Source of the DNA: Geitlerinema sp. BBD 1991-9
GTDB taxonomy: Bacteria > Cyanobacteriota > Cyanobacteriia > Cyanobacteriales > Geitlerinemataceae
NCBI GenBank assembly: GCA_001657325.1
Contig: LWRO01000023.1
Location: 1-64,000, forward strand
Length of the DNA stretch: 64,000 bases
Direction: 5' to 3'
Part shown: in pieces, positions 44,885-53,203 of the stretch
Layout of the letters: every line of letters begins with the position of its first letter
Position numbering within the stretch: position 1 is the stretch's first letter
The notes under the pieces: generated by a model
What the model saw: only the letters and a program-made list of their open reading frames with translations
Told to the model about the DNA's origin: nothing
Databases searched by the model: none
Position numbers and translations under genes: made by a program

Positions 44885-46615
44885 ATGAAAATCGATCGAC
44901 TCCAAATGTTTCTAACTCGCCCACTTTCCAAAATTCCCCGTACTATAACTAAATTTTGGTTTGCTTTGAGTCTAGCTTTTACATCATTTTACAGTCTTCC
45001 TGTAGTGTCGGAAGCCCTGGGCCATCAATACCTCATCTCTGATGACGGACGACAACATTTATTTTGGATGCGGCAATTTCTCGATGCACAACTATTTCCA
45101 AACGATTCGATCGCCGATTACTTTCAATCTGTTTCTCCTATAGGTTATGCTTCGTTTTATCGAATATTTGCCGCTTTGGGAATCGATCCTTTAGATGTTG
45201 CGAGAATCGTACCACTTCCCCTGGCATTAATCGCTGCGAGTTATGCGTTCTGGCTGACATTAGAATTTTTTCCGATTCCTTCAGCCGGATTTTTGAGCAG
45301 CGTGTTGTTCGTGCAAAATCTCTGGATGCGAGACGATCTCGCCTCTGCATCAGCGAGAGCATTTCTAAGCCCCTTATTTTTGGCATTTCTCTATTATTTA
45401 AGTCGCAGAAATTTTTTATTGACTCTTATTACAATTGTCGGGCTGGGTGTGTTTTATCCGCAGTACGTTCTGGTTTGTGCTGGGGTGTTATGTTTGTTAA
45501 ACTTCACTCCAGGGGTTTTACCCTCACTCAAACCGAGAAATACGAAGAGATTGAAGGATTTCTCGAGCGAAAGAGGTTTGGAAATCAAGATTAGCCTGAT
45601 CCTCTGCATTGCGATCCTCATCCCTTACGCCCTACAATCATCAGAATTCGGAACAGCATTAACCCTTGCTGAAGCTCGACATCTGCCAGAATTTTATCCA
45701 GGTGGACGAACAGCTTACTTTTCAACAGATGTAGGTCGTTTTTGGCTGAGTGGAAGTCGAACGGGATTACAAATTCCTCTCGATCCGCCTCTCCTTTGCG
45801 CGGGTTTGCTATTCCCAGTCTTAGCTTGGCATTGGTTAAAATATTTTAGAATACTATTCTACTTATTTTTAAGCAGTATTGGATTGTTTTTTCTCGCTCA
45901 CCTTTTTGCATTTCGCCTTCACCTCCCGAGTCGCTATACTCAGCACAGCCTAAGAATTGTGATGGCAATTTTTGCGGCTACAATGTTAATTATTATATTA
46001 GATTGGGGTTTGAGATGCGCCCGAACTAAAATCACTCGCTGGCTCGTTGGGCTTGGGGTTGTCGCCATCTTCGGGTATCTCGCACTTTACCCATTTTCCT
46101 TGGGAAATTACCCGAAGACAAATTACATTGTTGGCTCTCATCCTAGGCTTTACGAATTTTTCCAGAAACAGCCGAAGGACGTTCTCATCGCATCTCTCGC
46201 CCCAGAAGCGAACAATCTCCCCGCCTTCGCCCAACGATCGATCCTCGTCGGCTACGAATATGCAATTCCATTCCATCGCGGTTACTATCAGATCGTTCGA
46301 CAACGATCGATCGATTTACTGAAAGCTCACTACACTCAAAATCTTGAGGACTTGAGAAACTTTATCGAAACTTACAAGACTGATTTTTTTATCGTCGATC
46401 TCCAAGCTTTTTCTCAAAACTACCTCATCGAGTCGCGGTGGATTCGATCGTATCCTCGAGAAGTCGAAGCGATTCAACAGCAATTGAAAGCTGGAGAACG
46501 CCCCGCATTACAACAGTTCCTCGAAACTTGTCGAGATTTTCAAAGTGAAAACTTAGTAGTTGTTGCAGGATCGTGTATGGTAAGGACTGAACTGGAGTCT
46601 GTTGTGTCGCCATGA
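44885..46615 (+). CDS. GT-C-like polytopic membrane protein B, paralog of A
   Basis: 576 residues from ATG 44885, one base after the stop of the previous gene. It is clearly a paralog of the preceding protein: ISDDGRQHLFWMRQFLDAQ, LFPNDSIADYFQSVSPIGY, HLPSRYTQH, and LYEFFQKQPKDVLIASLAP match it at the same positions. Same topology, with the acidic pair in the first external loop. Tandem duplication followed by divergence is the simplest history. It overlaps the next gene by ATGA. Confidence 0.75.
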   Translation: MKIDRLQMFLTRPLSKIPRTITKFWFALSLAFTSFYSLPVVSEALGHQYLISDDGRQHLFWMRQFLDAQLFPNDSIADYFQSVSPIGYASFYRIFAALGIDPLDVARIVPLPLALIAASYAFWLTLEFFPIPSAGFLSSVLFVQNLWMRDDLASASARAFLSPLFLAFLYYLSRRNFLLTLITIVGLGVFYPQYVLVCAGVLCLLNFTPGVLPSLKPRNTKRLKDFSSERGLEIKISLILCIAILIPYALQSSEFGTALTLAEARHLPEFYPGGRTAYFSTDVGRFWLSGSRTGLQIPLDPPLLCAGLLFPVLAWHWLKYFRILFYLFLSSIGLFFLAHLFAFRLHLPSRYTQHSLRIVMAIFAATMLIIILDWGLRCARTKITRWLVGLGVVAIFGYLALYPFSLGNYPKTNYIVGSHPRLYEFFQKQPKDVLIASLAPEANNLPAFAQRSILVGYEYAIPFHRGYYQIVRQRSIDLLKAHYTQNLEDLRNFIETYKTDFFIVDLQAFSQNYLIESRWIRSYPREVEAIQQQLKAGERPALQQFLETCRDFQSENLVVVAGSCMVRTELESVVSP

Positions 46616-48174
46616 CATCTCGAACGTTTAGTTTGACTTGGTTACATCGATCGATCGTCTTTATCTTGATTTGCGGTTTGTTTTTTCGATTTTACAACCT
46701 CGATCGAAAAGTCTATTGGTACGACGAAACCATGACATCCTTGCGCGTTGCAGGTTACACGCAAGCAGAATTTGTCGATCGTGCTTTTACGGGAGAAGTC
46801 ACCAGCATTGGCGAGCTGCGAAACACCTATCAATACCCAAACGAAACACGTGATTTAAAAGATTCGATCGATGCACTTTCTCGACACCCCGAACACTCTC
46901 CACTTTACTATATTATTGCTCGCTGGTGGTTACAGCTTTTCGGAAATTCTGTCACAACCATTCGGAGTTTGTCAGTTGTATTCGGCGTTGCTGCAATTCC
47001 TTTAATGTACTGGCTGTGCTGTGAATTATTTTCGCAACCGTTAATATCGTGGCTCGGCGTTGCAATTTTTTCAATTTCCCCCTTTCACGTTCTCTACGCT
47101 CAAGAAGCAAGAGAATATAGCTTATGGACAGTTACGATTTTACTCTCAAGTGCTGTTTTATTGCGAACATTGCGGTTTTCTAAGTCCCGTATTTCACTAT
47201 CTTTGTGGAGTGGGTATGGAGTGACTGTAGCTTTGGGATTGTACGCCCATCCGTTTTCAGCATTTGTGTTAATCTCTCATGGGTTGTACGTTGTAATCTC
47301 TCAGGGATGGAAGCGCTTGCAAAATATCATCGCGTATGGAGGCGCTTCGCTGTTTGGCGTTTTACTATTTTCTCCCTGGCTGTATATCGTTCTTCAAAAT
47401 ATGTCGTACTTCGTGCAAAATACGAAAAGTACCATGAATCCTCGTGAAAACTTACATTTGATTTGGGGGCTAAATCTTCGCAGGATTTTTGTAGATGTCA
47501 ATCAAGGAATGAGTCCGATCGATCCGACTTTATATCTCGTTCTATTTCTCGTTTTATATGCAATTCTATTTTTGCTTCGATCGACACCATCTCAAACCAG
47601 CCTGTTTGTTATCCTGTTGATGGGAGTAACCGGAATGGCATTATTAGTTCCCGATATTCTCTTGGGAGGAAGAAGATCGAACAATCTTCGTTATGTCGTT
47701 CCTTGTGTAATTGGTATTCAACTTGCGGTCACTTATTTATTGGGTGTAAAACTTTTAACCTTACGTTTAGGATTTCGCAGTTACCGTCGCTGGCAATACG
47801 CACTTTTGGGATTGTTATTCAGTGGGTTAATTTCCTGTATTGCGAGTTCGCAGGCAGCAGTTTGGTGGCATAAAAGCTATGCAAAAAGTCGATACAATCC
47901 AGCAATTGCAAGCATTATATCTGAATTCGATCGACCTTTATTAATTAGCGACGAAAAGCCGGGTAGGATTTTATCTTTGAGTCATCTTCTTTATTCAGAT
48001 GTAAAACTTCAACTCATTGATAATGCTGACGATCCTGACATTCCCTCAAACTATCAGCCTATTTTTTTATATCGTCCGTCCGATCGATTACAAACCAGCA
48101 TCCAACAACAATATAATGCTACGATAGAGCGAGCTTATAAAGGATGGCTCTGGAAATTAAACGAGAAGGGATAA
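46612..48174 (+). CDS. GT39-type membrane glycosyltransferase
   Basis: 520 residues with about eleven spans. The acidic pair YWYDETMTSLR follows the first span, and SRHPEHSPLYYIIARWW and HVLYAQEAREYSLWT are typical of ArnT/PMT-like enzymes. It overlaps the previous stop by four bases (ATGA). The frameshifted gene at 49872-51418 is its paralog (AHHPEHPPLYY, HILYAHEARQYSLWT). Probably acts on surface polysaccharide or lipid-linked sugars. Confidence 0.8.
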   Translation: MTSRTFSLTWLHRSIVFILICGLFFRFYNLDRKVYWYDETMTSLRVAGYTQAEFVDRAFTGEVTSIGELRNTYQYPNETRDLKDSIDALSRHPEHSPLYYIIARWWLQLFGNSVTTIRSLSVVFGVAAIPLMYWLCCELFSQPLISWLGVAIFSISPFHVLYAQEAREYSLWTVTILLSSAVLLRTLRFSKSRISLSLWSGYGVTVALGLYAHPFSAFVLISHGLYVVISQGWKRLQNIIAYGGASLFGVLLFSPWLYIVLQNMSYFVQNTKSTMNPRENLHLIWGLNLRRIFVDVNQGMSPIDPTLYLVLFLVLYAILFLLRSTPSQTSLFVILLMGVTGMALLVPDILLGGRRSNNLRYVVPCVIGIQLAVTYLLGVKLLTLRLGFRSYRRWQYALLGLLFSGLISCIASSQAAVWWHKSYAKSRYNPAIASIISEFDRPLLISDEKPGRILSLSHLLYSDVKLQLIDNADDPDIPSNYQPIFLYRPSDRLQTSIQQQYNATIERAYKGWLWKLNEKG

Positions 48175-48191
48175 AAAGTCGCAATTGCTTT

Positions 48192-48292
48192 GGGTGCATC
48201 TCACTTTTGCGATCGCAACCCCACCCATCCTCCCCTGTCTAAGGGGAGGTACCAAAGGCGAAGGGATCGTTCTACGAAATTGAGATGCACCC
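48192..48292. mobile_element. 101-bp MITE with ISKra4-like ends, copy 2
   Basis: Same ends (GGGTGCATCTCA/TGAGATGCACCC), length and inner hairpin as the copy at 23954-24054, with seven base differences. Flanks ATTGCTTT and ATTGCCTT form an 8-bp direct repeat with one mismatch, a possible target duplication. It lies between two glycosyltransferase genes. Confidence 0.85.
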
Positions 48293-48343
48293 ATTGCCTT
48301 TTGTTTTTAAGATCCATAAACTCGATAATTCCAAGATCTAGAA

Positions 48344-49885
48344 ATGGGGATAACTTCTCAGATAAATGCTTGGCAAGAAAAAATACAAACGCGCTATTCT
48401 CCTAAATTGCTATCTTGGCTGGCAATTGCTTTTGCTGTTACACTCCGCATCGTTCAGTATTTTCACAATCGATCGCTGTGGGCTGATGAAGCTGTATTAG
48501 CCTTAAATATTATCGATCGAAACTATCTTCAGCTTCTTCAACCGCTCGATTACAACCAAGGTGCGCCAATTGGTTTCCTTTGGGTTGAGAAACTGGCGAT
48601 TCAAGTTTTAGGAGATAGCGAATATGCGTTTCGGCTTTTCCCCTTTCTCTGTGGAATTATCTCGATTTTTTTGTTTTACGACTTGGCAAAACGCGGCTTA
48701 AAGCATTATGGAATTCCCATCGCATTAGCCTTTTTTGGCGTACTCGAATACCTCGTTTACTACACCTCAGAATTAAAACAGTATTCTAGCGATGTTGCGA
48801 TTGCATTGGGATTAGCCTGGCTGACACAAGATTTTATTAGGCGAGAACTTACACCCAAATACATCGCAATTTACGGAATGATAGGAGCTGTTGCGATCTG
48901 GTTTTCTCACCCAGCAGTTCTCGTCGCGGGTGGATTTGCCATCTTTTCGCTTGTCAAAGTTTGGAAAACTCGAGAATTCAAAAAACTGCCACAGCTTTTC
49001 GCAATTTTTGCGACTTGGGGAGTCAGCTTTATCAGTTTTTACCTCGTTTCAATTCAATCACTCGCGGCTAATGAAACCTTGAGGGAATCCTGGCGAAAGG
49101 CTTTCCCGTCTGAATTGACAGATATCAACTGGTTAGTCGATAAATGGCAGGATTTATTTCAAAATCCCTTGGGTTTTGAAAAATCGCTTGTCAATTTGGG
49201 GATTGCTGTATTTTTTATCGGTATATTTTCGTTGTTTCGCCGTCACCGTCAAACGCTCGCATTCGTTTCGTCACCCATCCTCGCCACTCTTCTTGCTACC
49301 TATCTCCATCAATATCCGTTCCGCAATCGCTTACTACTCTTTCTCATACCGTTTATCATTTTACTTTTTGCTGAAGGAATTTATTATATTGGCAAGAAAA
49401 CTTACTTAAAATTTTCTGCTCTTCCCACAATCCTCATTTTCGGGTTGTTCGCTATCGCGCCGTTGTCTCATTCGATCGAGTTACTCAGCAATCCTATCGA
49501 ACGTGAAGAAATTCGTCCAGTTCTTACTTATATTAAGGAACATAAAAAGCCGGGAGATCTTTTATATATTTTTCAACGAGGTGAATATCAGTTTCAATAT
49601 TACGCGCCAAAATTCGGATACGCAGAAGGAGATTATATTGTCGGTGTTGACGATCTAGAAGATGGAAAAGAAGTATCGTCAGAAGAGTGGGAGCGCTATA
49701 CTGCAGATTTCGATGCGTTACAGGGAAATCCTCGGGTTTGGCTGTTGTTCTCTCACGTCGATAAATTTGATGAAGAACGAGAACGGGTTTTAGGATATAT
49801 TGACAGTTTAGGAACGAAGCTCGATCGATTCGATCGAACAGGTGCATTTGTTTGTCTTTACGATTTTAGCAATGAAGCTCAATAA
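48344..49885 (+). CDS. GT39-like membrane glycosyltransferase
   Basis: 513 residues, about ten spans. Acidic pair LWADEAVLALN after the first span, then a loop YNQGAPIGFLWVEKL and the conserved YYTSELKQYSSDVAIAL segment of this GT-C group. The C-terminal 100 residues form a soluble domain (EEIRPVLTYIKEHKKPGDLL). Related to, but distinct from, the neighbouring pairs. The next gene starts within its last codons. Confidence 0.78.
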   Translation: MGITSQINAWQEKIQTRYSPKLLSWLAIAFAVTLRIVQYFHNRSLWADEAVLALNIIDRNYLQLLQPLDYNQGAPIGFLWVEKLAIQVLGDSEYAFRLFPFLCGIISIFLFYDLAKRGLKHYGIPIALAFFGVLEYLVYYTSELKQYSSDVAIALGLAWLTQDFIRRELTPKYIAIYGMIGAVAIWFSHPAVLVAGGFAIFSLVKVWKTREFKKLPQLFAIFATWGVSFISFYLVSIQSLAANETLRESWRKAFPSELTDINWLVDKWQDLFQNPLGFEKSLVNLGIAVFFIGIFSLFRRHRQTLAFVSSPILATLLATYLHQYPFRNRLLLFLIPFIILLFAEGIYYIGKKTYLKFSALPTILIFGLFAIAPLSHSIELLSNPIEREEIRPVLTYIKEHKKPGDLLYIFQRGEYQFQYYAPKFGYAEGDYIVGVDDLEDGKEVSSEEWERYTADFDALQGNPRVWLLFSHVDKFDEERERVLGYIDSLGTKLDRFDRTGAFVCLYDFSNEAQ

Positions 49886-51418
49886 TTCGTTCGATCGACT
49901 GTTAAAATTTATCTGTATCACAGTTATCGTTATTGGAGTTTTCTATCGCGTCACCAATTTAGGATTTAAATTTTATTGGGGAGATGAAGTTCGCACGTCG
50001 ATGCGAATTTCAGGATATACAGAAGAACAAGTCGTTAAAACGAGCTATACTGGAAATGTTTTGGCATTCGCTCAATTACAGCATTACCACTATCCCCACG
50101 AAGAGCGATCGATTTCTAATACACTTTCGGCTTTAGCCCACCATCCCGAACATCCCCCTTTATATTATCTTTCAGCTCGGATTTGGGTGCAGTTTTGGAT
50201 GCAGTGGTTTGAAGATTCAATTGCCGTAACGCGAAGTCTCTCAGCATTCTTTAGTGTTTTAGCAATTCCCTGTGTATTTTGGTTGTGTCGAGAGTTGTTT
50301 GCTTCGCCGAGAGTTGCATGGATTACAACGGCACTTATTGCTATTTCTCCATTACATATTCTATACGCTCACGAGGCGAGACAGTATAGTTTATGGACGC
50401 TGACAACGCTGTTTTCGAGTGCAGTGTTAATTCGATCGATCCGTGTTTGTTCTGTCAAGTCTTGGGGAATATATTCGATTAGCATTGCAATGGGTTTGTA
50501 TTCCCATCTGTTTTTTACATTCGTTTCGATCGCTCACGGAATTTACATCTGGGGGACAGAGGGGGTTCACCGCAGTAAAGTTGTCGTTTCTTATCTTGTC
50601 TCCAGTGCGATCGGCTGGCTTCTGTTTTCGCCGTGGATTTTTATTATTTTAACTAAAGCCTCGAGAACCAGTGAGGCGATCGATGAAGGAGAGTCGAGTG
50701 TTGAAGTTTCATTTTTGATTTATCGTTGGCTTCGCAATTTAAATCGAGTTTTTTTGACAGTAATTTGGGTAATCTCAATTTTATTTTGGCGCTCTTTGTT
50801 GTTTATGCACTTTATATTTTAATACGAGAAACACCTAAAATGGTTTGGCTTTTAGTATTGGCGATCGTTGGAACGAATGCCCTAGCACTCATGATTCCTG
50901 ACGTTTTATTTGGTTCCCGTCGATCGGCAGGATTGCGATATTTATTTGCTGCATATACAGGAATTCAAATTGCTGTTGGCTACTTGTTTTCGACAAAATT
51001 ACAATCGTTAAAGGTTTGGCAGCAGCAAGCCTGGCGAGTTATTTTTATTTTATTTTTAACAGTTGGAACAGTTGCAGGCGCGATCGATCTTCAAAAAGAA
51101 GTGACTTGGAACAAGAGTGACGACAAAGCAAAATTTTATATTCCAGCCGCTGAAAACATCGATCGATCGACCGATCCACTCTTGATTACAGCTGCCGATC
51201 CAGTGCAAGTTTTAACCTTGAGTTATCGCGTCAAACCCGAAACAAAATTTCAATTGTTGCCAGACGATAAAATTCAGACAATCCCAAAAGATCGATCGAT
51301 ATTTTTGTTTAATCCCTCAGAGCGTTTAAAACAAAAGATTGAAAATTTGGCAAATGGAACTCTCGAACTCGTCGAAAACCGTAAGGACGAATTAAAATTA
51401 TGGAAACTAGATCGATAA
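49872..51418 (+). pseudogene. GT39-type glycosyltransferase, frameshifted in a T run
   Basis: Paralog of the protein at 46612-48174. From ATG 49872 (overlapping the upstream gene by 14 bases) it reads FYWGDEVRTSMR, AHHPEHPPLYYLSARIW and HILYAHEARQYSLWT, then runs off at a run of seven T (50749-50755) and stops at 50822. With one more T the frame joins the second half (FFDSNLGNLNFILALFVVYA and onward) that matches the paralog to its end at 51418. It is a broken gene, a sequencing error in a homopolymer, or a site of transcriptional slippage. Confidence 0.82.
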
Positions 51419-51808
51419 AAACATTACTGCACAAGACTTGCACGAACAAAAAATAAGTTAAATCCGGGGTTTTTGTTAATAAAAAAACCCCGGATTTAAA
51501 AAATTTACTAAAATCGAATAAAATGATTTTTTGAATTGAATTTAACAAGTCAAAATATTTCGATAAAAAATACGAATTTTCTAGAATTTAAAAATTCTAG
51601 AAAATTCAAAATGCCTGCAAATCGAAATATCTAGAATGTAACGAAGAACTTTGAGAATTTTCAAGATATTTCTTTTAATTTGTGACAACTCGAGTCATTC
51701 CAACCGTTACGAATTTTGAAACTCGACGATCGAACGTCCGGAGTGAGGCTAAGTTGGAAGCGAAATAAGGAATAGGCCCCTTCTATTTTTTAACTTTTCG
51801 ACCCAACT
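51419..51808. other. AT-rich intergenic region after the GT-C cluster
   Basis: 390 bases, beginning with the terminator at 51459-51498, then very AT-rich sequence with TTCTAGAA-type short palindromes (51578-51606). It should hold the promoter of the secreted protein/peroxidase pair. Confidence 0.5.
51459..51498 (+). terminator. Factor-independent terminator of the GT-C cluster
   Basis: TAAATCCGGGGTTTTT pairs with AAAAACCCCGGATTTA (16 bp) around an eight-base loop, 40 bases after the last cluster gene. The A/T-flanked GC stem works in both directions. Confidence 0.8.
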
Positions 51809-53203
51809 ATGCGAAACGCCTCGATCGCGCTGCTGTGTGCAGCCTCCTTTACCCTTACCTCACCGCTTCTCGCCATAGAACCCCAGGAAACTGCAACGAT
51901 GAGCGAACCCACAGACGAACGAATCGCAGCATATGACCGTTACCGTCAAGTTATCGATCGAACCACCCAGATGGTTGGCGATAATACAGCACAGGCCCTC
52001 GTTCGCGATTACGGCTTCAATATCGTTAACGTGATGTGGGAAGACACGGGACGGTATGACAACTCCGCAGTCGGCCCCAACATCAGCGATTTAACCATTC
52101 AAGTGCAACAGTACAACCCCCACAGCAACCAGTACGAACTGCACCTGATGCCAGTCATTCGCTATCCCAACTTTACAGATTTTACCGCCGACATTCCCAT
52201 CGATCGATTTTCGCTCCTTGTTGGAAACGAAAAAGGCGAATCCTTAAACCGCGTTTCCTTAAGCGAAGTCCTCGACAACCTGCGCGACTACCTCAGCGAA
52301 CCCGATTCTTGGGAGAGTGAAAATACCTCCCTCCTCGCCGAACGGGATACTCACGTTCTCGTCAGCGCACAAGCGTGTTTTCTCCCCATCCCGCAAGGAG
52401 ATAAAGCACAATTTAACCCCGTTCTCTTCAACTACCAGTCTTACCAAGGCGATCCCGCCGTTTTAACCCTCCTCGCGACCCGAGAAGGAACCAGCGTCAC
52501 CATCATCGACAACGTTCGCGACGCTTTTGAAGCCGGCCCCACTTGGGGACAACGACTGTTCTTCAACCAAGACGGCGAACGAGCCAGCCTCACCGGACAG
52601 CGTTTGAGTGACTTTCAAACCGAAACCGCCGAATCTAGAGAATCGAACGAACCCGTCGACGAACCCACCACTGAAGCCGCCGGACAGTCAGGATTAAACA
52701 TGGTGATGGTGATTCAAGTTCCCTTGAAACAGAAGTACCCCATGCAATTCGACGACACGATCCTCGCCGCACCCATGGAAGCAGAGGCGACTCGCGGGCC
52801 TGTAGAAAGTGACGTAGAAGATGCGGTCATCGGCCACGGAGACGTGGAAGGCCCGTTTACGGAAATCGACGGACTCGCCATCGAACGCGATCCCGATTTC
52901 CCCATTCGCGTCACCGTCCAGTTTTACAAAGCCACCAGTAACGGGATCGTCTCCGTGGACGATCTCGATGACATTCACGAACAAATTACCCGCGTTTATG
53001 TAGATGCAGATTACGTCGGAAGCCTCGTTGTCGATGGCGAAACCGATCGACCGACGGAATATCAAGGCTCGCACCAAGAACCTGAAGATTGGTGGGATGT
53101 TTTCTGGGAACGCCACCGTCAAAATACAGGACAAACTCCTGCAGAAACTCTGGAAATGCTGCGCCGTCTGTTTAACCAAAATCGCATTCCCGAGGATGTA
53201 TGA
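51809..53203 (+). CDS. Secreted protein of unknown function coupled to a peroxidase
   Basis: 464 residues with a clear Sec signal peptide (MRNASIALLCAASFTLTSPL, cut after LLA near residue 22). The mature part is acidic and mixed alpha/beta: DYGFNIVNVMWEDTGRYDNS, an FYKATSNGIVSVDDLDDIHE stretch, and a C-terminal WWDVFWERHRQN motif. I do not recognise a family. Its last codon overlaps the start of the heme peroxidase (ATGA at 53200-53203), which implies translational coupling and a joint role. It could be a substrate, chaperone or exported partner of the peroxidase; this is inference. Confidence 0.75.
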   Translation: MRNASIALLCAASFTLTSPLLAIEPQETATMSEPTDERIAAYDRYRQVIDRTTQMVGDNTAQALVRDYGFNIVNVMWEDTGRYDNSAVGPNISDLTIQVQQYNPHSNQYELHLMPVIRYPNFTDFTADIPIDRFSLLVGNEKGESLNRVSLSEVLDNLRDYLSEPDSWESENTSLLAERDTHVLVSAQACFLPIPQGDKAQFNPVLFNYQSYQGDPAVLTLLATREGTSVTIIDNVRDAFEAGPTWGQRLFFNQDGERASLTGQRLSDFQTETAESRESNEPVDEPTTEAAGQSGLNMVMVIQVPLKQKYPMQFDDTILAAPMEAEATRGPVESDVEDAVIGHGDVEGPFTEIDGLAIERDPDFPIRVTVQFYKATSNGIVSVDDLDDIHEQITRVYVDADYVGSLVVDGETDRPTEYQGSHQEPEDWWDVFWERHRQNTGQTPAETLEMLRRLFNQNRIPEDV

